Positions 1-6,562 of a DNA stretch of 8,125 bases are shown one piece after another. Made by a program: the position numbers and the translations under genes. The notes beneath the pieces were generated by a model. That model had not been told where the DNA came from and ran no database searches. It saw only the letters and a list, made by a program, of their open reading frames with translations. Numbering within the stretch: position 1 is the stretch's first letter; each line of letters starts with the position of its first letter. Where the stretch lies: NCBI GenBank assembly GCA_017521775.1, contig JAFXBO010000229.1, forward strand, positions 1 through 8,125, read 5' to 3'. The stretch is from Clostridia bacterium. Lineage in GTDB: Bacteria; Bacillota; Clostridia; UBA1381.

Positions 1-558
1 ATAAATGGAGAAAATGTTTTAAAAATAAAGAATTTGTATAATGGAATTTTAGGATTGATGCCACAAAATCCACAAAGCCTGTTTGTTAAAAACACTGTCT
101 TATATGACCTTTTGGATATAGAGCCAGATGAAGAAAAAGTGAAGAATATGGCTGATTTGTGTGGTATATCTCACATACTTGAGCAACATCCATATGATTT
201 ATCAGGGGGAGAGCAACAAAGAACTGCTCTTTGCAAAATACTCTTAAGAAATCCTGAAATAGTATTGTTGGATGAGCCGACAAAGGGCTGTGATGTACAA
301 TTCAAAGAGGAATTTAAAGAAATTTTAAACAGTTTAAGGAAAAGTGGAAAAACAATTATAATAGTATCTCATGATTTGGATTTTTGTGCAGACATTTCAA
401 ACAGATGTGCACTGTTTTTTGATGGTGCGATAGTGTCAATAGATGAACCAAGAAAATTTTTTTCCAGTAATTATTTTTATACGACTACAGCCAACAGAAT
501 TGCAAAGAATATTATACCTATGGCAATAACTGAGAAGGATATAATTAACGCGTTTTAG
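1..558 (+). CDS. ECF-type ABC transporter ATP-binding protein, C-terminal part (5' end outside window)
   Basis: This is the nucleotide-binding subunit that powers an energy-coupling factor (ECF) vitamin transporter at the inner face of the membrane. The frame is open from base 1, so the start and the Walker A loop lie upstream and 185 codons are visible. Counting from the window edge, there is a Q-loop (LMPQNPQSLF, Gln22), the ABC signature LSGGEQQR (67-74), Walker B IVLLDEP (87-93) and an H-loop IVSHD (His124). The tail after the H-loop, with FFSSNYFYTTTANRIA and a final ITEKDIINAF, resembles the C-terminus of fused two-ATPase EcfA proteins of Clostridia. The full protein may therefore be a double-domain EcfA of about 500 residues; this is inference. 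It ends 21 nt before the S-component gene, consistent with one operon. ABC ATPase identity is very secure, ECF type is likely, and the substrate cannot be read from this subunit. Confidence 0.9.
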   Translation: MNGENVLKIKNLYNGILGLMPQNPQSLFVKNTVLYDLLDIEPDEEKVKNMADLCGISHILEQHPYDLSGGEQQRTALCKILLRNPEIVLLDEPTKGCDVQFKEEFKEILNSLRKSGKTIIIVSHDLDFCADISNRCALFFDGAIVSIDEPRKFFSSNYFYTTTANRIAKNIIPMAITEKDIINAF

Positions 559-579
559 TATCAAATAGGGGGGCTACAA

Positions 580-1455
580 ATGAAGAAAAAATTAGGAATT
601 GGTTTTTTGGGGTTATTTATTATAGTATGCATATTGCAAATTTCAGGAGTTATGAAAGAAGCAGATAAGCTGTTGCAAATCATATCTGGAGTTGCATTAA
701 TTGGCATATTTGTTTGTTTTTCTGGTGCGAAGAGAAATAAAATTGAAAGCAAAAAAGAAAAAATATCAAAAAGAACTCTCTTTGCATCAATTTTTGTTTT
801 AGTTCTCATACCACTAACAATTTTTGCAGGGGTTTTTGTGTTTGATGACAGACGGTATTATTTTATTAGCCTGTTAATTATTTTAGAGATTTTAATTCCG
901 TATTTCATTTCGTTTTCAGGCAAAAAGCCTCAGGCAAGAGAGCTGGTTATAATAAGTGTTTTGTGTGCATTGGCAGTTTGTTCAAGGACTGTATTATCAA
1001 TGCTTCCGCAATTTAAACCTGTTCTGGCAATTATAATTATAGGTGGAATATGCTTTGGAGGAGAAACAGGATTTTTAGTTGGTGCAATAACAGGCTTTGT
1101 TTCAAATTTCTATTTCGGACACGGAGTCTGGACTCCCTGGCAGATGCTTGCTATGGGTATGGTCGGCTTTGTTGCAGGGATAATATTTAAAAAGGGATTT
1201 TTCAAAAAAAATCGTACTGTTTTATCGATATATGGTTTTTTGTCAACTATTATAATTTATGGAGGAATACTAAACCCTGCATCGGTTCTTATGATGCAGC
1301 AAACGCCCACACTTGATGCAATTATAGCATCGTGTGCGCTTGGGTTTCCCTATGATTTAATTCACGCAGCATCAACTGCATTCTTTCTGTGGTTTTTATC
1401 AGAGGAAATGCTTTTTAGGATTGAGAGAATAAAAACCAAATACGGATTAGAGTAA
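580..1455 (+). CDS. ECF transporter S component (substrate-binding membrane protein), CbrT-like
   Basis: This is an integral membrane protein of 291 residues that would bind a vitamin-like substrate and dock onto the ECF module. A GGGGGG-rich ribosome binding site lies about 8 nt before the ATG. The C-terminal part (about 117-291) looks like an S-component core of roughly six membrane segments: ELVIISVLCALAV, KPVLAIIIIGGICFG, GFLVGAITGFVSNFYFG, VWTPWQMLAMGMVGFVAG and two later helices. The VWTPWQM loop (183-189) is typical of the cobalamin-type (CbrT-like) or otherwise unassigned S-component group. Residues 1-113 add about four more hydrophobic stretches (5-23, 31-49, 64-87, 93-113), separated by a basic loop at 51-65. 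Most S components are near 170-220 residues, so this is an N-terminal extension. The ATPase directly upstream supports the role. Cobalamin specificity is only a guess from family resemblance; another vitamin or queuosine-type precursor is possible. Confidence 0.85.
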   Translation: MKKKLGIGFLGLFIIVCILQISGVMKEADKLLQIISGVALIGIFVCFSGAKRNKIESKKEKISKRTLFASIFVLVLIPLTIFAGVFVFDDRRYYFISLLIILEILIPYFISFSGKKPQARELVIISVLCALAVCSRTVLSMLPQFKPVLAIIIIGGICFGGETGFLVGAITGFVSNFYFGHGVWTPWQMLAMGMVGFVAGIIFKKGFFKKNRTVLSIYGFLSTIIIYGGILNPASVLMMQQTPTLDAIIASCALGFPYDLIHAASTAFFLWFLSEEMLFRIERIKTKYGLE

Positions 1456-1496
1456 AAAAATATTGGTGGGATTATATAATCTCACCAATATTTTTT
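1455..1496. terminator. Bidirectional intrinsic terminator between converging operons
   Basis: A 42-nt inverted repeat is centred between 1475 and 1476. It reads as an A-run, TATTGGTGGGATTAT and then its complement, with T-runs at the far end. The only non-Watson-Crick position is 1469/1482, a G.U pair in plus-strand RNA but an A.C mismatch in minus-strand RNA. The plus strand ends in T6 (1491-1496) and the minus strand in T7 (complement of 1454-1460), so both directions have a U-tract. It begins on the last base of the S-component stop codon and spans the last codons and stop (1472-1474) of the minus-strand M42 peptidase. Confidence 0.9.
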
Positions 1497-2482
1497 ATAA
1501 AGCACAATGATAATTTTTTAAGTGATTCAATATCATCAAGGGAGGCTATTCCACAAGGAGAATGGATATATCTGCATGGCAGGGAAACAGAAAGAGTTGG
1601 TATTCCGTTATTTGTAAGATGAATTATTCCTGCATCATTACCTCCTGCAACAAGATTTTTATACTGAACAGGGATATTGTTCTTTTTTGCAAGCTCATAT
1701 AACCATTCATATAAATCTTTATTATATATTGTTGTCCTGTCCATAAAGCTTATTGCTGCGCCTTTGTTCATAATGGTTGAATATCCGTGGGGAACAGAGC
1801 CTTTGACATCAGAACAGGTGGTTGCCTCAATAACCAAACAAATGTCAGGATTGATTTTATAAGCAGCGACTCTTGAACCTCGCAAACCCACCTCTTCCTG
1901 AGTGCAGAAACAAAAGTATGTGTCATATTGAACAGGTTGTTTAATTAGCTCTGTTAAGATATAGCAACCAACTCTGTCATCAATAGCCTTTGCCTTGATT
2001 GAGCTTTTGCCAAGCAATTCAAAATCTGTGTCAAAAGCAGCGTAGTCACCCAATCTCACATATTTTTTTGCGTCTTCTTCATCCTTTGCACCGATATCAA
2101 TGTATAAATCTTTAACCTTTGGAATGTTCTCACGCTCAGATTTTGTAGTTAAATGAATAGCCTTAATACCTATTATTCCCTTTATATTTCCTATTCTCAC
2201 TTTTTTTGAGATTATAACTCTTGTGTCAATTCCACCAACGGTCTGGAATTCAAGGTACCCTTCTTTTGTGATACCGTTTATTATAAAACCAACCTCGTCT
2301 GTGTGGCAAGATAACATAACTTTTTTTGAACTGTCCGAGCCTTTTTTAAAGGCAATAAGATTTCCTATATTATCAACTGATATATTGTCTGCATATGAAG
2401 AAATCTGGGATTTTATAAAGTCCCTGACAGCGCCCTCATTACCACTGACTCCATCAAGATTACATAATTTTTCTAATAGCAT
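1472..2482 (-). CDS. M42 family metallopeptidase (aminopeptidase), third paralogue of the operon
   Basis: This is a predicted cytoplasmic two-metal aminopeptidase of the M42 (TET/FrvX/YsdC) family, 336 residues from the chosen start. Candidate active-site residues in that numbering are His60 and Asp62 (CHTDE), Asp168 (AIDDR), Glu196-Glu197 (QEEVGLRG) and His307 (RYIHSP). The position that is Asp in the two upstream paralogues (AIDV) is Glu219 here (LVIEATTCSD). That Glu variant occurs in a known M42 subgroup, so activity is still expected. The start was moved: a TTG at 2486-2488 sits with zero spacing after GGAGGA, while the ATG at 2480-2482 lies 6 nt after it, so the ATG is preferred. It overlaps the preceding M42 gene by 10 nt, which suggests coupled translation. 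Its last seven codons lie in the terminator stem. Substrate preference (acidic, neutral or blocked N-termini) cannot be deduced. Confidence 0.93.
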   Translation of the reverse strand: MLLEKLCNLDGVSGNEGAVRDFIKSQISSYADNISVDNIGNLIAFKKGSDSSKKVMLSCHTDEVGFIINGITKEGYLEFQTVGGIDTRVIISKKVRIGNIKGIIGIKAIHLTTKSERENIPKVKDLYIDIGAKDEEDAKKYVRLGDYAAFDTDFELLGKSSIKAKAIDDRVGCYILTELIKQPVQYDTYFCFCTQEEVGLRGSRVAAYKINPDICLVIEATTCSDVKGSVPHGYSTIMNKGAAISFMDRTTIYNKDLYEWLYELAKKNNIPVQYKNLVAGGNDAGIIHLTNNGIPTLSVSLPCRYIHSPCGIASLDDIESLKKLSLCFIKNIGEII

Positions 2483-3522
2483 AACCAATCCTCCGAAAAT
2501 TCGTCTGACTCCTTTAAAAACTTCTCAATTAGATTAACCAAAGCAGAAAAGTCGTCAAGGTTCATTGTTTCAACAGATGTGTGCATATATTTTAGAGGAA
2601 TTGATAAGAGACCTGTTGGGATACCTGCTCCTGCTACCTGTATTGCCCAGGCATCCGTACCTGTGTCACCATTTGATACCTCAATATTGGTTTTGATATC
2701 ATATTTTTTTGCAATGTCTAATAGCTTTTGTGATATTTTTGGATGAATGTTAGGTCCGACGGTTATAACAACACCACTTCCTGAATCAAAGGCTTCCTTT
2801 GAATTGTCGGGAGTTATGGCGTGGCATACATCTATTGCGATTGCAAAATCACTCATAATGGAGAACGCAGAAGTTTTAGCACCTCTCAAGCCTACCTCTT
2901 CCTGAACAGAAATGGATGCATAAAGGTCAGCATCAATTCGGTCAAGCTTTTTAAATATTTCTAAAATTGCAGCAACGCCAGCTCTGTCATCAAGTGTTTT
3001 TAAGCTTATATTATTATTGAGGAGTTTTCCCACAGATTGAGATAGTGTAACAGGTGTTCCAATAATAATATTTTCTTTAACCTCTTCTTTGGATAACCCT
3101 GTATCAATTGACATATCTTTAATTTTAATGCTTTTATTTTCCTCGTCAGCGTCCTGTAAATGTGGAGGTTTTGCTCCGATTACACCTTTTATGTCGCGCT
3201 TTGCGTGAACAATAACCTCTGCAGACGGCAAAATTCTTGAATCAACACCACCGATATTAACAAAGGATAAAAAACCGTTTTCGTCAATGTCCGAAACCAA
3301 AAGTCCGATTTCGTCACAATGAGCCTCCAACATAATTTTTTTATTTCCTTTATTTCCTTTTTTGAGTGCAATTATGTTGCCTAATGCATCTTGCTTTATT
3401 TCATCGCAATATGGTTTGAATAAATTAAATATTTCATCGGATATTCTATATTCAAAACCTGATATTCCTCTTAAATCAGAAAGAGTGCGAATAGTATTTT
3501 CCAAATTTTTCATTCCTCTCAT
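2473..3522 (-). CDS. M42 family metallopeptidase (aminopeptidase), second paralogue of the operon
   Basis: This is a predicted cytoplasmic di-metal aminopeptidase of 349 residues. The likely metal and catalytic residues are all present: His68 and Asp70 (EAHCDE), Asp178 (TLDDR), Glu208-Glu209 (QEEVGLRG), Asp231 (AIDVCHA) and His314 (KYMHTS). The segment between about 75 and 165 should be the small dimerisation domain typical of M42. The ATG used here overlaps the murD stop as ATGA, a classic coupling junction, and has no clear ribosome binding site of its own. Met4 has AGAGGA with no spacing, and Leu7 (TTG at 3502-3504) has the same AGAGGA about 9 nt upstream, so the true start could be up to 6 codons later. 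An alignment of the first GxSG block with the other two paralogues also fits a shorter N-terminus. Residues 338-349 (SDEFSEDWLCY at the end) extend past the sister proteins. Confidence 0.93.
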   Translation of the reverse strand: MRGMKNLENTIRTLSDLRGISGFEYRISDEIFNLFKPYCDEIKQDALGNIIALKKGNKGNKKIMLEAHCDEIGLLVSDIDENGFLSFVNIGGVDSRILPSAEVIVHAKRDIKGVIGAKPPHLQDADEENKSIKIKDMSIDTGLSKEEVKENIIIGTPVTLSQSVGKLLNNNISLKTLDDRAGVAAILEIFKKLDRIDADLYASISVQEEVGLRGAKTSAFSIMSDFAIAIDVCHAITPDNSKEAFDSGSGVVITVGPNIHPKISQKLLDIAKKYDIKTNIEVSNGDTGTDAWAIQVAGAGIPTGLLSIPLKYMHTSVETMNLDDFSALVNLIEKFLKESDEFSEDWLCY

Positions 3523-4895
3523 AGTTCATTGACAAGCTTTTTAAAAAGATTTCCTCTTTCCTCAAAGTTATTGAACATATCAAAGCTTGTGCTTGCAGGG
3601 GATAAAAGAACAACATCATTTTCCTCGGCATTTTCCTTTGCAAGCCTCACAGCCTCACTATATTCTTTTGCTCTTATAACCTTAACACAAGGCTCTATGT
3701 TTTGATTTTTATAAGCTTTATCTAAGGCATTTTCAATTGCATCTGAAGTTGCACCTATCAATATTAAAACCTTAACTTTTTCAATTATTGCAGGTCCGAT
3801 TTCATCGTATTCAATACCCTTATCCTTTCCCCCTGAAATCATAATAAGCTTATTCGGGAAAACCTTAAGAGTATTAATTGTTCTGTTTGGACTCGAATCA
3901 ATTGAACTGTTATAATAGCGTACCTTATCTAATTCCCTGACCAATTCAATTCTGTGTGCAACACCACCAAAGCTTTTTGCAACATTGTTTATTGATTCGA
4001 TACTAACAAGCTCTCTGACTGCACCGATTGCTGCCATATAGTTTTCAACATTGTGCATACCTGGTAATTTTATGTCCGAAAGCTTTAGAATAGGTTTATC
4101 TTTTAAATAAATACATTCATTTTCAATGCTTATATCGGCTTTTTTCTTTGAAGAAAATTCAAACAGTTTACCATTAGCAGATTTTCCGATTTCCTCTGTC
4201 ACATCGTTGGATGAATTGACAATCAAAATATCGTCTTTGGTCTGATATTTCATAATGTTTTTCTTTGCATCGATATATTCAGCATAGTCCTTGTGCATAT
4301 CAAGGTGATTTGGTGTTATATTTGTCATAACTGCAATATGAGGAGATTTTTTCATTGTGTGAAGCTGGAAACTTGATAATTCCAGCACAACAATATCGTC
4401 TTCATTCATTTCTCCAACCTGTGTCAATAATGGGTTTCCGATATTTCCACCAACCCAGGTTTTATAACCTTCCTCGCATAGCATATTATGTATGAGCGTT
4501 GTTGTGGTTGTTTTTCCGTCACTGCCTGTCACGGCAATTATTTTAGAAGGACAAAGCTCAAAAAAGACCTCCATTTCGGATGTCACAACTGAGCCTTTTT
4601 CCTTGGCAGCCAATAGTTCAGGTACATCAAATCGCATGCCGGGTGTTTTAAAAATCAGCTCTGCATCTATATCAGAAAGATAGTCTTCTCCAAGATTTAA
4701 AGAAACACCTAAATTTGAAAGTTCGGTTGCAGTTTCTCCAAGCTTTTCAGCATTTCTTTTATCACAAGCAGTAACTTTAGCACCAAGACTTACCAGATAC
4801 TTTATCAAAGGAAGATTACTGACACCAATTCCGATAACAGTAATTTTTTTGTTCTTCATATCATTTTCGAATTGAACAAGCTTATTATTTATCAT
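3519..4895 (-). CDS. murD: UDP-N-acetylmuramoyl-L-alanine--D-glutamate ligase (MurD)
   Basis: MurD is a cytoplasmic Mur ligase that adds D-glutamate to UDP-MurNAc-L-Ala using ATP, a step in peptidoglycan precursor synthesis. The 458 residues match the usual length. Visible are an N-terminal Rossmann-like UDP domain (VIGIGVSNLP, 20-29), the ATP loop VTGSDGKTTTTT (122-133), ELSSFQL (172-178), NITPNHLD (192-199), Lys211 as the probable carbamylated lysine, HNVEN (281-285), HRIE (315-318), SGGKDKG (354-360), and the C-terminal SPASTSFDMFNNFEERG (432-448). The block that is NDSKATN in the E. coli enzyme reads NSSIDSSPNRT (329-339), so the usual Asp and Lys are not in place. A related SIASSPTRT form is, as I recall, common in clostridial MurDs. 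GGAGGA about 6 nt before the ATG supports the start. It overlaps the upstream M42 gene by 11 nt and the downstream one by 4 nt, an unusual setting for murD. Confidence 0.95.
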   Translation of the reverse strand: MINNKLVQFENDMKNKKITVIGIGVSNLPLIKYLVSLGAKVTACDKRNAEKLGETATELSNLGVSLNLGEDYLSDIDAELIFKTPGMRFDVPELLAAKEKGSVVTSEMEVFFELCPSKIIAVTGSDGKTTTTTLIHNMLCEEGYKTWVGGNIGNPLLTQVGEMNEDDIVVLELSSFQLHTMKKSPHIAVMTNITPNHLDMHKDYAEYIDAKKNIMKYQTKDDILIVNSSNDVTEEIGKSANGKLFEFSSKKKADISIENECIYLKDKPILKLSDIKLPGMHNVENYMAAIGAVRELVSIESINNVAKSFGGVAHRIELVRELDKVRYYNSSIDSSPNRTINTLKVFPNKLIMISGGKDKGIEYDEIGPAIIEKVKVLILIGATSDAIENALDKAYKNQNIEPCVKVIRAKEYSEAVRLAKENAEENDVVLLSPASTSFDMFNNFEERGNLFKKLVNEL

Positions 4896-5862
4896 AATTT
4901 TCCTCCAAAAATACTGATAACAGCGAAATAACAGAATCTAAATCCTTTTTATTAATCATTTCAGACGGTGAGTGAATATATCTTGTAGGAATAGAAATTC
5001 CACCTGTTTTAACGCCTGCGCCTGATAAAGAAATTGCACCTGCATCAGTACCTCCGTAGTTCATAACCTCAAGTTGATATGGGATGTCATTTTTTGATGC
5101 AAGCTCTGCTAATTTACTTCTTATGAATGAGTCACACAAAATTGAACGGTCCATAATCTTTATGGCAGCACCGCCTGAGAGCTTGGTTGCCATTTTAATT
5201 CCGTCAGGAGTGTCACCTGTGTCTGTAACATCAATTGCAAGTGCATAATCAGGAGAGATTGAAAAAGACGATGTTCGAGCTCCTCTTAGACCCACCTCTT
5301 CCTGAGTTGTAAATACGAAATATATATCATTTTTAGAGTTAATTTTTTCAAGAGTTTTTAATAACACATAGCAACCTGAACGATTGTCAAGTGCTTTTGA
5401 AATTATTGTGTCATTGTTTTCATAAAAATCACCACAGAAAACTGCCATATCACCGATTGAAATCAGTTTTTCGCAAGTCTCTTTATCCTTTGCTCCGATA
5501 TCTATATACATCTTTAGAATTTTTCTGTCTTTATTCTCTTCTTCTGAGCCGATAACTCCGATAACTCCGTTTTTAAAACAAACTCTTCTTCCCAATAAAT
5601 CCTTGTTATAAATCCCTCCGACAGAGGAAAATCTAATAAATCCATTATCATCAATCAATGTAGCAACCACACCTATTTCGTCCATATGTGCAGCAACCAT
5701 AATTTTTTTGCCGTTACCCTTTTTTCTTGCAATAAGGTTTCCTAATGCATCGGTATATACCTCATCTGCAAAAGGTCTGGCAATATTTTCAATAAGTTCT
5801 TTTATATCGGATTCTCGTCCTGACGGACCATAGGTCTGGGTAAGCTTTTTTAATATATCCAT
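4885..5862 (-). CDS. M42 family metallopeptidase (aminopeptidase), first gene of the operon
   Basis: This is a predicted cytoplasmic di-metal aminopeptidase of 325 residues, the shortest of the three paralogues. Candidate active-site residues are His59 and Asp61 (AAHMDE), Asp159 (ALDNR), Glu188-Glu189 (QEEVGLRG), Asp211 (AIDVTDTGD) and His297 (RYIHSPS). The YGGTDAG block (269-275) is also typical of M42. Family members often form 12-subunit tetrahedral (TET) shells that trim peptides released by proteasomes or other proteases. AGGAGT about 8 nt before the ATG supports the start, and two sigma-A-like promoters lie just upstream. Its 3' end overlaps murD by 11 nt, and murD's ribosome binding site lies inside its last codons. 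Identity as M42 is secure; the peptide substrate is unknown. An endoglucanase label is sometimes carried by homologues in older databases and should not be adopted. Confidence 0.94.
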   Translation of the reverse strand: MDILKKLTQTYGPSGRESDIKELIENIARPFADEVYTDALGNLIARKKGNGKKIMVAAHMDEIGVVATLIDDNGFIRFSSVGGIYNKDLLGRRVCFKNGVIGVIGSEEENKDRKILKMYIDIGAKDKETCEKLISIGDMAVFCGDFYENNDTIISKALDNRSGCYVLLKTLEKINSKNDIYFVFTTQEEVGLRGARTSSFSISPDYALAIDVTDTGDTPDGIKMATKLSGGAAIKIMDRSILCDSFIRSKLAELASKNDIPYQLEVMNYGGTDAGAISLSGAGVKTGGISIPTRYIHSPSEMINKKDLDSVISLLSVFLEENYDK

Positions 5863-5892
5863 AATTTTACTCCTGTTTTTTAGTATAGGTTA

Positions 5893-5921
5893 ATTATAGT
5901 ATTTTATTTTAACTGTGTCAA
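5893..5921 (-). promoter_or_regulatory. Sigma-A promoter for the M42-murD operon (proximal)
   Basis: Read on the minus strand, TTGACA (complement of 5916-5921) is followed by a 17-bp spacer and TATAAT (complement of 5893-5898). Both hexamers are perfect consensus. Transcription would start near 5886, giving a leader of about 24 nt before the first M42 gene. Confidence 0.85.
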
Positions 5922-5934
5922 TTATTTATGTCAA
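5906..5934 (-). promoter_or_regulatory. Second, overlapping sigma-A-like promoter for the M42-murD operon (distal)
   Basis: On the minus strand a second TTGACA (complement of 5929-5934) is followed by 17 bp and TAAAAT (complement of 5906-5911), a five-of-six match to the -10 consensus. It is shifted 13 bp upstream from the proximal promoter and overlaps it, so RNA polymerase could occupy only one at a time. The weaker -10 makes it less certain than the proximal one. Confidence 0.5.
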
Positions 5935-5998
5935 ATTGATAAATATAATTATAATTTATGCATAAAATAAAAATATATAAGAAGATTTAAAAATTAAG

Positions 5999-6027
5999 TT
6001 GATAAACAGGATAAAGTATGATATAAT
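5999..6027 (+). promoter_or_regulatory. Extended -10 sigma-A promoter for the Asp23-dusB-dut operon
   Basis: TTGATA (5999-6004), a 17-bp spacer and TATAAT (6022-6027) face the Asp23 gene. TG at 6019-6020 lies one base before the -10 and gives an extended -10 element. The start site would be near 6034, leaving a leader of about 31 nt that contains AAGGAGG (6051-6057), 7 nt before the ATG. Confidence 0.85.
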
Positions 6028-6064
6028 CAAAATATCAGATGAAAGTTTGTAAGGAGGATGAAAT

Positions 6065-6559
6065 ATGGAAAACAAAGATAATGTTATTGAAGAAGTTATT
6101 GACCTGCCTTTAGAAAATGAGAAATCAGATACAGTTAAGATATCCCCTGATGTTGTTGCAACAATAGCAGGTGTGGCAACTATGGAAATAAACGGTGTTG
6201 CAGAAATGTGCAATACATTTGCAGGTGGACTTGCTGAGAAGCTTGGTGCAAAAAAGAGCCCTACAAAGGGAATAAAAGTTGAAATAAAGGAAAAAAGTAC
6301 TGTAATAGATTTGTATATTGTTGTTGAGTTTGGAATAAGAATACCTGAGCTTGCATGGGAAATTCAGGAAAGCGTTAAAAACAGCGTTGAAACAATGACA
6401 GGTCTTTTGGTTGAAAAGGTTAATGTTCATATAGACGGAATCAGCTTCAAAAAGTATGAAAGTGAAGCTAAGGATGTTGACCTGGAGGAAGATGATTTAA
6501 TAATCGAGGAAACTATTCTTGAGGAAATTCCTGAAGATGACGAAAAGGATGCATTTTAA
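6065..6559 (+). CDS. Asp23/Gls24 family envelope stress response protein
   Basis: This is a small soluble protein of 164 residues. In staphylococci the family member Asp23 coats the inner face of the membrane through an anchor protein, and related YqhY/Gls24 proteins are linked to envelope stress and lipid metabolism; a role here is inferred only from the family. The Asp23 core spans about residues 23-128, with VKISPDVVATIAGVATMEI (24-42) at its start and the LVEKVNVHIDGISF strand near its end. No membrane segment or signal peptide is visible. The tail (131-164) is strongly acidic, with 17 Asp/Glu among 34 residues. AAGGAGG 7 nt upstream supports the ATG. It is the first gene of a plus-strand operon and is followed after 3 nt by dusB. 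The Bacillus relative yqhY instead sits next to accBC and nusB, so the setting differs. Confidence 0.92.
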   Translation: MENKDNVIEEVIDLPLENEKSDTVKISPDVVATIAGVATMEINGVAEMCNTFAGGLAEKLGAKKSPTKGIKVEIKEKSTVIDLYIVVEFGIRIPELAWEIQESVKNSVETMTGLLVEKVNVHIDGISFKKYESEAKDVDLEEDDLIIEETILEEIPEDDEKDAF

Positions 6560-6562
6560 TCT

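Noticed and set aside
1..579. Cobalamin riboswitch controlling the ECF genes
   Set aside because: The operon start lies outside the window and no riboswitch-like structure is visible here, so it can be neither supported nor excluded.
561..809. 82-codon minus-strand frame opposite the S-component start
   Set aside because: It is antisense to a supported membrane protein, and its hydrophobicity only mirrors that gene.
2223..2537. 104-codon plus-strand open frame opposite the junction of two M42 genes
   Set aside because: It is fully antisense to two well-supported M42 coding sequences, has no recognisable domain, and its composition follows the opposite strand.
1472..5862. M42 genes as cellulases (endoglucanase labels attached to some homologues)
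   Set aside because: The motifs are those of di-metal aminopeptidases, with HxDE, DDR/DNR and QEEVGLRG, and no glycosidase features are present.
5935..5990. A+T-rich stretch in the divergent intergenic region as a replication origin or DnaA region
   Set aside because: No DnaA boxes or iterated repeats are seen; it is ordinary A+T-rich promoter DNA.
6125..6430. 101-codon minus-strand open frame inside the Asp23 gene
   Set aside because: It is a shadow of the Asp23 coding region, rich in Cys, Phe and Tyr with no family resemblance and no ribosome binding site.
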